Source: Clavelina lepadiformis (taxonomy: Eukaryota > Chordata > Ascidiacea > Aplousobranchia > Clavelinidae). Taken from it: a stretch of DNA of 64,000 nt. The translations under genes were made by a program, and so were the position numbers. The stretch is taken from the NCBI RefSeq assembly GCF_947623445.1, contig NC_135245.1:1743501-1807500 (forward strand), written 5' to 3'. Each line of letters opens with the position of its first letter. Within the stretch, counting starts at the first letter, position 1. Positions 24,401-37,901 of the stretch are shown piece by piece. Below the pieces are notes generated by a model, which was not told the DNA's origin, made no database searches, and worked only from the letters and a program-made list of their open reading frames with translations.

Positions 24401-27400
24401 ACATGTCCAAGCCAGTTCCCAATGGTTAAGGTTTCTGACGGCAAATACAAGGTTGGAGATTCAGCAAATCTGATTTTTATGAGGGTAAGAAAAAGATAAT
24501 TTATCATTTTTGACAAGCTCATTTTATGAACAATTTATGAGGTCTGTTTTAATTGCTTTATGGGTTTACTATCAGCTATTACAACGACACCTGAAGTTAT
24601 TCTCTGCTGAAGTCTTTATTTGAACTTGGTAAACCCGCTTGTCTGCCAAACACAGCTGAATTTAGTCCATTGCTGATCAAAGTCGTCGAATATTGGACTT
24701 TAAAAAACTTTTTTATCATTAATGTCACAACTAATATCCAGCCTGTTTATTTAGCAAACACTATGCTTGCGATTGAAGGTTCATTTATGACCCTGCTATT
24801 CCGGGGTTGTTGTAAACACTTAACCATTTATGTGGTTCAAGTCATAGTAAAATAAATGACACCAATGAATTAGCAGTGTTCCAATACCTCACAAACTTAT
24901 TGTTGCTTTATCGTGATAACATTACTAGATTCTACGCCAACATGTCATGGTTCGGGTTGGTGGGGGATGGGACACTCTTGAACATTATTTGAACAAACAC
25001 GACCCATGTAGGTGCCAGCGTCACCGAACTGAACGAACGCTTACTCCAAGGTACGTGGATTTAGTTGGAACATTTGCTTAGTATCTTGAAAAGCAGAAGT
25101 TTTATTTAACTTTGTGATAAAGAAAACAAGTTTTCAATCTCTCATATTTGTTTGATGGTTCCATGGCGTAGTTGGTATTATTTATTTTACGTCAAGCAAT
25201 TTCTTTTATATAAAAATTCAGCTGGATTTTGAATATTTGTAAATTTAACGCTAATTTGAACCGTTCCGTAAATCGTCATCTAAATATTTTTGTAACAGAC
25301 ACAGTCGTACCCAAAGTGGACCGAGCCCAAACTTACAGCCGAAAACTTTAAACTCAAGCGGTAATTTTGGAAGAAGTTCGACCAATAAACAGCTGGTTAA
25401 TACAGCCAGACTTGCCAGAAGTAAGTTCCTCTCGTCTTACCTATAAACCACCACAGCTCTGTGCTTGCTTTTTGGGTTGTCATGTATTTGGTTTTATCTA
25501 ATATATGGAACACAGTGTTGTGTAATATTTAATCCATTCACTTTTGTTTGTAAATACTGTATATTTTTTCTTTTAAATCCTTGAAATTATCATTCTACAA
25601 CATCAGTTAATCAAATTTCGATTAACGCTAACTTTGGTTTTGTTATTTAGGTACGAATAACCTTCTTGATATAACTGAAAACAACAGGCTTGATAAAAGT
25701 CCGGATCGGCGGCGTTTTTCAAGCAAATCAAGGCATTCCTCATCGGACACAACTTCAACAGATGAAAGGTTATGCGAAGTGTGATAATTGGATATTGATC
25801 GAGGCAGTCCCAGTAAACACTAATCAATAACAATGACTTGATACAATAAATTATGCAGGAACAGTAGTAGAAGTAAAAATGTGATGAAATGTTTTTGTAT
25901 TACACACTGTGGCATTTAATATTTTGCTAGCCTGTGGTTTTTGTCCAATGTTATGTTTGCCATAACACAAACAGTCCCATATTTTGATAACGTTCAATGT
26001 GAATAGTGGCAAAGAGACACCAGAAATGTTTCCCTTATGAGACAAAAAGGTCATGTTGCTTTTGTACGGAAGTTGCACAAGATAAAGTATTTGCTCAATA
26101 TAAACTCATACAAAGGGACTTCCGAGGAAAATATAAATTATTTCATCAGACTGTTTTGATAATTGTTTGAAATCTTGGTATTTAGACCGACTCCTCAGAG
26201 ATACACAGTTGCAAGTGCAAAATCTCCCGTCAAAACACCAGCAACCAGTAGACGAGAACGACTAAGTTTGCAGCCAGATGTTTTTAACAGGTAAGAATTG
26301 GTTTAAAGTTTCTCATCAATTTTATGCTTTTATAGGCTTAAAGGTCTGGATTAAGTTGAAAACTTAGTAAGCTGTTTACTTTGAATTAATCTTTTTACTT
26401 CTAATTTTATTTTAAATGGTGTTAAATGTGTAAGTATGTATGTATTTAGGCCGTGTGCTATTTTGAACACAGTAGCTTTGTTGTAGCTGTGTAAGCTTTT
26501 TTCTAAAAACTCTTTTAAAATGTGTAAATCGTTTAAGTTCAAAGCCGAAGAATTTAGAAGTTTCCTTATAGAAAAAAATATTCTGTTAAAATTGCCAAGC
26601 TATTGCGCAATATCTTCAGTCTCAGAGCGAAACATATTTTTTTGTTTTTGTAAAGGCTTAGTCGGCCGAAGAGCACGCCACCTATCCAACAAAAGAGCTC
26701 AGTACAGCAGGACAATCTGCTTGTTGTGCAAAGAAGTAAAAAGGGGTCCCATCAAATCCAGCGTTCGGTGACACCGTCCCGGCTGTATGTGATGACATGA
26801 ATTTTGAGTTTTTCATTAAGTTTTTGTGGAAACTATTCTATTTTTATTCTTGTTTCTTTGATGTTGTTCAGGAGTTTGTCACAAAACAACAAGAAAAGAG
26901 GGAGCTCAACGGACAGAAGTGAAATCCGAAGCGTGAGTTTTTTCTCAGTTACCATTAGATAAAAGCTCGGGTGGCCTTGGAATTGCAACCACGCGAATAT
27001 ACACCCAAGTGAAATTTCATACATACAGCACTTGATAAACCTTTATTTTTCACAACAAATCATAATTAGCCATATAAAGTAATATTTGAATCCAAACCAG
27101 TTACAAAGAGCAACCTCACAACAAATTACACACATGGGTACATTACCGTGATTACTGCCTTACTGGTTATCAAAAGCTTGTGTTCTATAATGCCATGGTC
27201 AGGCTTACAAAGCCGAAATAACGAGCAAAATCTTTAATACTTGGTTGTACTTTCTTGTTTTGAGAATTTTTTATATCAAACTGACATACACTCACGGTTT
27301 CTTTATGCCCAGAAATCAATGGTGAGCTTGAATAATCGTTTGTCGAAACCTAAACCAGGGCCTATTCCTGCCGCTGGCAACACAAGAACAAAACAACGCA

Positions 27401-29289
27401 CCAGCGTTCAACCGAACCTGAGTGAGTTGTAAATTGCTTTGTGGATTGCAAGTTTTGTGTTCTTAAATCTTTTGTTGGAGTTATATGCTGTAGAACTTTG
27501 GTTACAAGTTTATGTAAAGCATCGATCACAAACCAAATTGTATTTCTTTTTTTACGAATATTGATTTTTTTAAATTGACAGATAAAACGCATCCCTTGAA
27601 AACGACACCAGCCAAAGACAACAGGTAATCAATGCATAGAATTAAAGTTGGTTTGTCTGAATTTGTTCATTTTCACAAGAGCATTCCTACTAGCTTCTAT
27701 GAACTGACATAAAAAATATCTATACCCAGCATGCTTATAACGTTGACTTTTAAAATTAAAAAATTTGAAATTGCGACAACGTTAATAACGTCGCGAAGGA
27801 TCATCAGACATTCTTGTTACAAAGTTGTTGATTTAACATCATTATTAGGTTAAGGAGCCGGTCAACCGGTGATCAGCTTGAAAGTCGCGAAGTTGAAATC
27901 CTACACGCACTGGAGAAGGAATGCATTTCGAATCAATTCTCCTTGCAACATGAAAGGCACACAAGCCTAGATAGCTCCATTGATGTAAGATCGCTCTTCG
28001 CGCGCATTAAGGTTGCATCGTTGCATGCTGGAATGCTAGATAATTGTTGAATTGCTTAGGTCTGACACCTTACACACGTCTTTGCACCGTGTATGATCGG
28101 TGTAGATTGCTTACTTGCACCCGTCAGCTAACCAACTTGATTTCTTTTACTTCAAAGAGCTTTGATCGCTCCCAGCGCCAGAGCACAGATAATGAAGACA
28201 GTGAAGTCGCCCAGCACATGAGGGGGCTGCTTGAACCAAACACTCCGAGACATCCAGCCGGGTACAGTTCCCTGCCAAGGGCAAGGAAGGATAAGTGAGT
28301 CTTGGTTCTGTCACTTTCTGCTTTGGTTTCTGTTATGTAGTAGCTTTTTAACATTTGCTGAGTCCCTTTTTTAAAGCAGTGCTTGCTGATTATAAGCATT
28401 TGCAGCGAAAAACATTTTGTCTTGTTTTGCGTTAATTTGCGTTAATTTACTTTCCACCAAAATTTCTACAATTTTAAATTCATTTCTTGCCAGGAGAGAA
28501 AGCGAACAGCGATCCCGGATCCCGACCCCGGTCTCTTTCCAGAAACAGTCACTATCTAGTCGGAGCATTGACATCAACGATGAGAAGACTGAGAAGAAAC
28601 CGAGTCGGACGGGAACGACGGAAAGAGTTAAAATCGAGTCGGTTAAAACTCAGTCGAACTCGAAGTCATTCATGAACGGACACAGCAAACCTCAGCAGCA
28701 GCAAACAGCAGACGAATTCGAAAACGACAGACAATCTAAGGCTTCTTTAGAGGCCCAATTGAACCGGCTCCTAAATCCCAATGCGTTGTATTCTGGAGAT
28801 GACCAAAGCCGGTTCTCGCAAAAGTCACGCACCAGCGAGCATGAGATGAACTTCGACCCCGCTCCCTTGCACGCATCAGGGTATTCCCCTAACAACGAAT
28901 TTCTGGCGCAGAAATCGGCCTTCGTGCCAATCGAGAATTACGAGCGAGAAAATGGATTAAGTTCGGCGGGGATTTCGGGGCAAACCTTGCATAACGCAAG
29001 GTGCACAGCAGTGCAGACCCAACCCCAGGCCCAAAACGGGGCAATTGGTAACCCCAGCTATAACTCGTCGCCGAAGCGCTACGATAACAACATGAACGAA
29101 CAGCCTTCCGGTTTCCATGGCAACATGACCATAAGATCAAAGACTGTTTCGAGGCTACCTTCCCACATCCTGCAATCTTGCGGACTGGCGGGAAGTCCCT
29201 GTTTCGATTCGGGGGTCGAATCCACCCCAAACGGTTACCCGATGACCCCAAATTCAGGCTCAAATACGCGCGAACCCCAGTGGGTGTAA
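21495..29289 (+). CDS. GAS2-like actin-microtubule crosslinking protein
   Basis: Sixteen exons: 21495-21659, 22088-22267, 22469-22630, 23164-23337, 24377-24484, 24929-25050, 25299-25420, 25651-25768, 26186-26290, 26656-26784, 26872-26932, 27313-27421, 27582-27624, 27849-27984, 28158-28294, 28494-29289; 888 residues, all phases closing. The family links F-actin to microtubules. A calponin-homology domain spans about residues 35-170 ([26 protein letters not shown]). A GAR (Gas2-related, microtubule-binding) domain spans about 228-298 ([37 protein letters not shown]). The rest is a long Ser/Thr/Arg-rich tail with an SRIP motif at 631-634, the SxIP shape that binds EB1. It cannot be assigned to GAS2L1, 2 or 3 by eye. 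The start ATG has a CAAA context. Confidence 0.9.
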
Positions 29290-31136
29290 TTTCTGTGACC
29301 AACCGCACTTTTTGTTGTTTTGTTTGTTTGTTTGTTAACACCACTGTAGCATCGTTTAGGAGATTATGCCGCCAACAGGATTAGATTAGCGAGCACAGAC
29401 ACGTAGCATTGCGTGCACTATCGGGGTGCATTTCTACCAGTATTATTTATGCCGGTTTTCCAATGAATATTTGCTTATCTATGACAAAGGACCACTTATA
29501 AAGGTGTTTGTATTTATTCGCAGAGACCGATTTCGTCGATAACTTCTTTTGTCAGCCTCAAATTAACTTGTACATAGAGATTTCTTATAAAAGTGTTTTT
29601 CTTTACCTTAAGTATTTTCAACAGTACTTTAGAAGAAAAGTTCATGTATTTTGATAATCGTGAATCGTGTTCTTATCAAATCGAGTATTTTGGTTAATTT
29701 TTATGTTCTCTTCTCTACGGCACTGTAGCTACTTTCTGAATGTGCTTGACGACAACTCGATATTCCGTCCTTTTCATTCTTGTGAATTGCTCCCGTGTAA
29801 ATAATGGAGACGTAATTCACACCAACGCAATTCGTGTTTAACTTATTGAAAACGTATTCGCACGTTCTAAACACCCGTAATCTCACACGTACTGTACTCG
29901 GCTCATAAATTAATGAAACCCACATCGAGTTTGTTATTCACCATCCTCACTCAAACACTTTTGTTGTTTATGGACGAAATAACTGTCAAAGCACCCGCAT
30001 CTCCACAACTATGTGCTCGTTTGATGGTTTACGTTGTCACTTGTTTGTTTCATTTTGAACAGAGTTTCATTTTTTGTTGCAGATCTAAAGATATTGTAAA
30101 GTTTTATTTTCTGAACAAATTTCTATTTCATTTTTCTCGAACAAACGTGTTTTTCTATAATATTCTTTTGCTTGATACAACAGAGAATGGTTGCTTACGT
30201 TTCATATGACGTCATGTAATACCACCGGATGTTACCTAAATCTTGCGGTACTATTTCATACGACCTGTATACGAACACTGTTACGTTTCATCTTACGTCA
30301 CTTTTTGCCTCTTGTTTTTTACAATTTATTTTCAACAAAGCTTTCGTCACAAAAACCATTTTACATCGCAGTTACAATCGCACACGGTACAAAGAGTTTT
30401 TGTTTGCATATTTCCGCTATGATTCATCGTCAACCTTCGTGTTTTCCTTTCTAAGCACTCAAGTATTATATCATTTAACGCAAAATAACAACGCTGTGTG
30501 AAAGATTTTTTGCGATCGTTGAAGGACCAACTTTATGTTTATCGATCGTGTCCTTCCTAATTCGCTGCACTTTTGTGTTTTAGTTTCCTGTATATCATAG
30601 ACGGTAGGTTTTAATTTTTTGTTTGCTGATACGTAACAAACGAACCTGCTTACGTAACGATTACAATCTACTACGTCTCTTTGATGTGTGTAGATTTATT
30701 TTATTTTCTCTGCCAACAGAAATGCCGAAAGCAGCCTCTCAACTGCCCCCTAGTGTCCTTTTGCTACGGGGGCAGACCCCAATAGTTTTTGACTTACAGC
30801 GGTTTTTTTTTATGCGATACCGTTCGGTAAATGGTTATGCTACAGTATTATTTTTCTACGTAGATACGTATATAAATGGTGCACTAATTATGTTATACCA
30901 ACCCTAGTACTATCTTCAAAATATTTACCACCGACTTCGTGAATTTTCCGTAACCTTAGAAAGTTCTTTCCGGAAATTTCCCTTTCGGCGTTTTTGCTGC
31001 TGGCCTGTAATCACTGCACGGCTGACCAAGAAGAAACAAAATAGTGCATGAATATATTTTGTCTGATATAAGCTTTCAACACATTTCACTGTGAAATAAT
31101 GCATGTTATCAAATCTTGCAAATCGTCGTCAATAAA
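29290..31136 (+). other. Probable long 3' UTR of the GAS2-like gene
   Basis: T-rich non-coding DNA without repeats follows the stop. The first clear AATAAA is at 31131-31136, about 1.8 kb on. No other gene fits in the interval. A shorter UTR ending at a variant signal is equally possible. Confidence 0.4.
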
Positions 31137-32268
31137 CAGTGGAATATGAAGTATGGATACGAGTCTACTGGTGGTTAAGTCCAACTTAAGCGAATGGCTT
31201 CTCAGTGTGAATGTGCACTTCGTTAGCCCAATAGAAAACGGACATGCGGTATAAAAATATACCCAGTTGTCTCTTTTTACAGGTAATTTTAACCTGTCTT
31301 TTGGTGGTTGCGATAAAATCTGACGACGTCATTGATTATATCTATAGTTGATGTTGCGGCAAACGCTGATCAATTGAAGGTTGCAAAACAAAACGCTTCA
31401 CAGATCTACGAATGGCGTCTGAAGCCGGTTGCACTCGTCTTCGTGTTTGCCACCCACTATTATGAAAAATCTTTCGTGGTGGTTGGTACCGTTTCAACGA
31501 TACAAGCAAAGCAAATCAAGCAAATTCAAAGGAACTATCGTTTAGTTCTTTTTTTTTAATTAATCGCTGAAAACTTATTCAAATAGAACATCGTTCACTT
31601 CTTGGTCAGCCTTAGCTCACATCCTGGCGGAAGAAGTGTCTTGTTGCTTTTGGTGGACAGCTGGAAGATTTTGCACCTCCACAAGGTAGCGGTATCAAGC
31701 TTCCTTGCACTTCCTGCATTATGGAATTTATTTTGGGTTCTCGGATAGAGCAGTGCTTCCACATCCAAAACTTATGTCGCATGTGAGTAATTGAACAATG
31801 TTTTATATTTATCTTACTCGCAATTGAAACTGTTTACTGCGGTATAGAAAATAGGCTGATACATTTCACACATCTCGTAGTTATTTTCCATTATCTCCTA
31901 ACTACCACGCGGCGATTTGATTTAAACCTTTTTCTTTTTCAGTCATGTCATGCGTATCTTCTGACAGCCGACAATGGTTTATAAGCAACCATTTGCAATT
32001 ACGACAGGCTATAACCAGTTAGGCCTACATACGCTCGGAAATCTTACTGCATCAAATGGAATTCTTTGGCCAAAAATTGGTACAACGGAGCTCAATTTAT
32101 GTCCATTAAATTTACAGCAGGTACACATATTACTACCATACTGACATTTTCAATTTCATAAGCAACACATTAAGATTTGTGAAGATGAAGTTATTGGTAG
32201 AACACGTTTGTACACAAAGTATGCTGGCAAGATGAAATACACTATTGATATTTGGAGAATTGTTGCTT
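31137..32268. other. Convergent spacer between GAS2-like and CTSA
   Basis: No exon supported. On the minus strand a possible AATAAA for the carboxypeptidase is at 31732-31727, which would give it a roughly 540-bp 3' UTR. Confidence 0.3.
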
Positions 32269-35200
32269 TCAAAGAGGTTCTTCGTTTAGAAACCTTTCCA
32301 GCATTACGTAAGCTTCTCTCGGCTTGTCGGTCGGCACCATATGACCAGCACCCTGTAGATAAATTAAAGTTTAGGAATGAAACTGTGTTGGTTTATTCTT
32401 ATTGTCCACTCAATGCCTAGCACTATGCCACGGCATCAAGAAACATGGCGGTAAAAAACCTTAAGACAGACCTTCACTGTCACGAAAGATATTCGGTCGT
32501 ATTCTTTCCAAAAGCCGGCAACTTGACTGGAGCCATCCTCAGCGAACGCCCTCCATTTTCTTCGCGGTGTCATTATCTTGAACGAGATCGATTAAGTCTA
32601 TTTTCAACGCTCAAGGCTTAAACCGGCACTCAAACGGCCTTACATGCTCACAAAAGTCACGTATAACTGCTATGTTCTTAACTATAATTCACTTATTAAT
32701 CTACTCAGTCGTGTTATTGGTTCACCTCGTATCCCAGCCGGTCGAAGAACTGTTCTCCTCCCATGAAATTGCAAGCCATGTCAATGTCCCCAAAGTACAA
32801 TAACATTCTGACGTCATCCTAAAATATAAGGAGTTTACTCTCGTTTGCTTCGTTTGCTTTTACAGTCATCGAGACAACCTACCAGCGAATCCATAATGTC
32901 TTTGATTGTTGACGTCATATCGTCGTAGATCTTTCGATAAAGTGCGAGCACAGCTTCACTACAACGTAAAAGATCAACTTCATTGAAGCGTTTCAGACGT
33001 TTATGGTGCGTCCCCTAGTCCGATACTTACTTGCAAACTTCCCATTCTTTCTGTCGGACGTGGATCGCTTCCTGCACGGCGGGCTTGTTCAAGTACGAGG
33101 TTAGGAGAGATGCATTGGAACAGACAGGGACAAGCTTCAGGTTTGAATGCTCTGCCGGCTTATCCTTGAAAAACGTTGCAAATATACGCGGGCATGAACA
33201 ATGGGCTCAAACAGGGCCGGCTTTAAGCCATGCGAGCGATGCAACTACGTTGGGCCCTCAAGCTTTTTGTGGCACCGCAGTGGTTTGCACAAAAACAAAA
33301 ATAAAAATTTAGGTTTTATTTACCTAAATCTCAGTGTTTCTTTTTTTCTGGAAAGAAAATGTTCTGGTGAGAAAATATCACGAAGCAAAGCTTTGAAGAG
33401 AGCTGATTTGCATTTTAAAGTTGTTATTTGGTTTACGTTATTATTATTATTATTATTACTACTACCATTCTTAGCTCATTTAGCCATCAGACATCAGCTC
33501 TTGCGTTGGGCCCGGCGCTTGCCTGGGCCGGCCCTGGGCTCATATTTACTGAATCGGACAGAGCTGCTTTACATGAGTCAAGAACTGTATCTGCAGAACT
33601 TGACCTATTTTTTGGTGTGCTCGAAAATATTCGAGTACTAATTTATCAATACTCTGGTGCACTTGAATGTTTTTAAATTAATTCAATCGGTTTTTGTTTG
33701 TCGTCACTTATTTTTTAACGATTGCGTATTTAATACTTAAGCGATAAGCTACAGCGCATAAGATATCGCCTATCCAAACTTTTTTTTAATAGCCTCGTGG
33801 TTTTTAGTATTATGCTAAACAATGTACGATGATAAAAGATACGACAGTTTCCACTGCTAAAAATGATTATAAAGAAATGAATAGACATCACCGTCCGTAG
33901 TTTTTATTATCCGTCAATACCAAATCAAAGTACTTGAGTACCGACGTTGAGTACACTCGGTACTTATTGCCGGTCTGACCAGTTACTTGTTTTGGACTTG
34001 AATGTTTTGATAAACTAAGTAATCGTAGGCCTACTTCAAACGCAAAGGTTCAGTTTGTGCTAAAATAAAAAATTGCAAAATAAAATTGTTTATATGCCCT
34101 TGGTGCATGACACGTTACAAGGGCGTTATTACAATAGTTTTGTGGCAATCTTAGACAGTTGTCTATTAAGAACCCACGGTACCGAGAGGCCTGTGTATTA
34201 CTACCCCGGCCCTCGAGTTAAATCGCTTACCATGCTTAAGGGACTTTGGTAAATCAGATCCTCAATGGTTGAACGTTTCTCTCTGGAATGACGTAGTCGC
34301 GCATCTTCAGATTCTGAGGCGCAATTTGCGTAAAGGTTGTAGAGGTTGAGGCCCTCGTTGTTCATGATGTGATTCACCTTACTAACCTGTGGCGTTAAAA
34401 CTATGTTTGCAATACAACAAAGTAGCCTACTTGAGATAATATTTAACGGTGACATTTCTCTTGAGATATTCCAAGTCCCGTTGTAGTGCCAAGTTTGATC
34501 CGGGCATTGTGACGTTCAGATATCTCATGACTCAACGTAAAAGTTGTCCGCTTAGGAAAAACTTAAATGTTAGAAACAAAACTTACAAACTTACAGGGAA
34601 AACAAAGTTTTTCGCCATAAGACCTACGCTGAGTCACGTAACATTATTACGTCACAATGCCCGCAACAAAAATGGCATGGAACTGTAATTTCGTGAGCTA
34701 TTAAAACCTTCTCAAAAAACCTTGATCATGCAATCCTCATGAAAGAAAGTACTGAAACTGCAGCTCTCTTCGGTGCAGCAATATCTATGTAATTCGCTCC
34801 ACATGGACTCTCCAAAGAGCCCATGATAGTAGGCAAAATAGACGGACGAGTCGGAGTTCAATCTTCTGTCAAGCAAGCCGTTTCCGATGATGACACCCTG
34901 ATTATTACATCACTAAATCAATTATATAACAAGACGGCATGACACTACAATAAGGTATAATAGGTATAATACAAGGTTAGTTTTATTTTCGATTTTTCTA
35001 CACTGCGATAAGGATGAGACAATTCACCATTAAATTGCTATTGGGGCTGGGTGATAGTTTATGATAAACTATTTTGAATTATCTTGAAGGGCACTTTATC
35101 TTATGAGTGTTTTAATTTACCTGTTGAATTATCTGACTCTATGGTTGCGTGCAGTTAGAATACTCTAACCTTTAGAACCTTTGCTAACCTAACCTAACCC

Positions 35201-36697
35201 AACCTCTGACCTTTAATCTAAACGACAGTTGAAGTGTTCGACAAAAAACAATTTCATAAACTTCAATCAATAACCAGAAAACAGTTTTGCAAGAAATGAT
35301 GTAATGGTATTAAAAATACCACCCAGGCCGCTACAGACTACTTGGAAATTGTAACAAATCAAAAAATTTCACTTTTATAAATTTTTACCCTGATATTGTC
35401 CATCATCCAGCTGCCATCTTGTATGATTTCATTCACCAGAGTCGGTGCGTACACCCCTCCGTAACTTTCCCCGCTAATGTAGATCTCATATCCCCGATAG
35501 GAGGGGAATTTGACGAAGAAATTTTCTAGAGCCAGTCGGTTGTCATGAGCGACCTACGCAAGCGAAAACAATAACAGAAACGTTTCAAAACACAGAAGAT
35601 GTTAAATTGTAAATGCTCTTGACTTTGCATTTTATAACCTACTTACTTACAGCTGTCAACTTATAGAACACGTGTTCACATAAAACACTTTTGACAAAAC
35701 AATTAGGGAAAAAATAAGATAAGAAATACAACTGTTCTACTTTATCGTCATCCAAAGTTTCTTTCGGGTTTTCGCTATACGAGAACCCAACACCGACGGG
35801 TGACTCTATGTAGAGTGTATGAGCGAGCCGATTCCACGTATAGGGGTTCTTTTGCAATCTGCCATCTGAACCAAACTATGACAAAACATATAAGCACTGG
35901 TCGTCTTGCCATTACCGTTGCTAAGTCATGTCGATGGTTCTCTGCAAACCTTGTATGGCCCATGTTCCGCAAACAGACCGTCCAATGAACTACATCCGGG
36001 TCCTCCATTGTACCAGATAATTAGTTTATTGGATGAAGGGTCGGTGCACTCATTCAACCTATCAGAAAAAAATCGTTTCCTGCAGAACCTACTCGCATGC
36101 ATACCAATACAATACCAGTGCTTTCAAACCAGTGAGACAGGCCTACGAGTATGTCAACGCATTAGCGCTTACGGGATAAACGGTAGTGCGGATAAAAATT
36201 GAGTGTTTTTTAATTCAATTCATTAAAACTATTAAAAGATTCATTAACTACTTGTAATTTTTAAAATTAGTTTTTGTAATTTTTATTAATAAAACAAAAA
36301 TTTTTCATACAATCTTTGTGAGTTTATTTTAACTTTACGGCTGTTCTTTAGCCACGTTGATTAATCGCGCGGATTAAGTTTTTGCGAAAAAATTGCAAAC
36401 TGTCTTCCTAAATGCTGAAAAGCACTGTCGTAAGCAATTAATTTTATGGATCGGTTGTTAGGTTATGCAGTAATGGTATGGATATACGCGTATCAAGTCT
36501 CACCAATAATGCAAACTCTTTCCTTGGGTTACTTCGAGATATCCGGAGAACATACTGAACTCTGGCATTTCATCGAGTTCGGGAAGATGCTGAATTTTAT
36601 CAGCCAACGACCGCCAGTTCAAGATTTCTTTGTCCGACAGACATTTGACACACAAAACGCACAAGAGCAGCACAAGCCAAACTTTACCCAGCCCCAT
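32269..36697 (-). CDS. CTSA: Cathepsin A-like lysosomal serine carboxypeptidase
   Basis: Eleven exons on the minus strand: 36697-36504, 36058-35950, 35875-35741, 35553-35389, 34897-34721, 34386-34231, 33164-33031, 32958-32883, 32818-32726, 32576-32472, 32352-32269; 475 residues against 480 in human. It should trim C-terminal residues in lysosomes; in vertebrates it also protects beta-galactosidase and neuraminidase 1. A signal peptide occupies residues 1-20. All peptidase S10 landmarks are present: [11 protein letters not shown] (oxyanion region), GESYGG with nucleophile Ser176, GDIDMACN (catalytic Asp, 393 or 395) and [11 protein letters not shown] with His452. HSREKRS lies where the human precursor loses its excision peptide, suggesting similar two-chain maturation. 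All introns are GT-AG. It is divergent from SLC35A, 1.2 kb away. Confidence 0.93.
33212..33536. mobile_element. hAT-type MITE (TIR CAGGGCCGGC) in CTSA intron
   Basis: CAGGGCCGGC at the left end and GCCGGCCCTG at the right end are perfect 10-bp inverted repeats. Flanking 8-mers GGCTCAAA (33204-33211) and GGCTCATA (33537-33544) match in 7 of 8 positions. The 325-bp interior has a (TTA)n run near 33440-33460 and no transposase. Confidence 0.75.
35187..35205. repeat. Short CCTAA-rich tract
   Basis: AACCTAACCTAACCCAACC in a CTSA intron. It resembles telomere repeat units but is only about three imperfect pentamer/hexamer units, so it is probably simple sequence. Confidence 0.4.
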
Positions 36698-37901
36698 TTT
36701 GCCTTTGAAAAGGATATAGGATGTCTATTGCCAAACCACGTTTAAAGCGATAGTTTATAACAATTAGTCACCGTATATATCATTAATTATGGATGTTTCC
36801 TGTTTCTTTTTATGCTGCAAGCTTTATGTGTGCATATGCTTTAAGTTTCTCGGTCCTAATATTTCTAATGCTGTGTTTGCACGAACGCACGGTGTAAGAT
36901 TTACCAACTTCCCTAAAAGATATTCGAGATGCACCGTCTGTTGGTACGATATAACTTTCATTTGTCTATGTTAAACAATTTACTTTTGTAAGTTACAATA
37001 CTCGAATTTAGGGAACTTCTGTAAGTACCATTAAGCAGGGTAAACGTAGCCTAAGTCGCTAGCTACCTTGCTGTTAACTCAATTGCAACAGGCGACTCGT
37101 TCGCTAATGTAATACAAAATGTACCCGAGATCAAAGTTATCTCGATATAGTTGTACTGAAAAACTTTTGCATTGAAAGGTATGTTGCTTTCGGAAGTACG
37201 AATGTATGGCTTGAAAAAATGCCAATTGTGGCCACCACGTCATCAATTGATGCCATCTACGCAGTCTTGTATGGCAGGAAGGACATATCGACACTCGTCA
37301 GCGCGTTTCTTATAATGTTCATGTTTCACCATACGATGTTTCATTAAGTACATGTAGTGGGCAAACATTTTACGCCATGTTGAAATTATTGTGTTATCGC
37401 TTCGAGTGCTTCACTGTCGATTGGTCAATATCGCGCCATTGTTGGACTTAAAATCTTTTTTACACATTTGCCTTGAATTGAAGTTTGTGTTGACTGAAGG
37501 TATTCAGTACAAGATTGGTTTTCCCAAACTTTTATAACCCTAGCACGTCTCGTTTCAGTTTACAATAAAACGCTTAAATTTGACGCAATTCTGTCGTTGT
37601 GTAATCAGGCGTGACATGACAGTGTGCTTACTGTGGGTTAAATTAGCCCATTCATTAGCGACTTGCCTTGCGCGTTGTGTGTTCTGAACTTTGTTCTTGG
37701 CTAGGCATACTTTGCAGTAAATCATTGACTGTATTGCGGGTGAAGCTATTTTTAAGCTAGTTCCCATCCGTACTTAAAACGTTCGAATATTGACTCAATA
37801 TTCACTCAATATCGTTCAGCACAGCAAGTCGTTTGGTAAGGCTAGAAACAGCAGCTTGGTCACTTGCAGAAATATTTGAAGATTAAACGGAATGATAGGA
37901 A
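36698..37901. promoter_or_regulatory. Bidirectional upstream region of CTSA and SLC35A
   Basis: The two genes start 1204 bp apart and are transcribed away from each other, so both promoters should lie here. No TATA box at a convincing position and no further gene was recognised. Exact promoter elements cannot be placed. Confidence 0.4.

Noticed and set aside
28889-29344. 151-residue minus-strand frame
   Set aside because: It is antisense to the last exon of the GAS2-like gene, whose frame continues the CH-GAR protein in phase.
33031-33676. Plus-strand frames in the CTSA region
   Set aside because: Composed of a CTSA exon read backwards and the hAT MITE at 33212-33536.
35160-35220. Interstitial telomere repeat
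   Set aside because: Only a few imperfect CCTAA units; too short to call.
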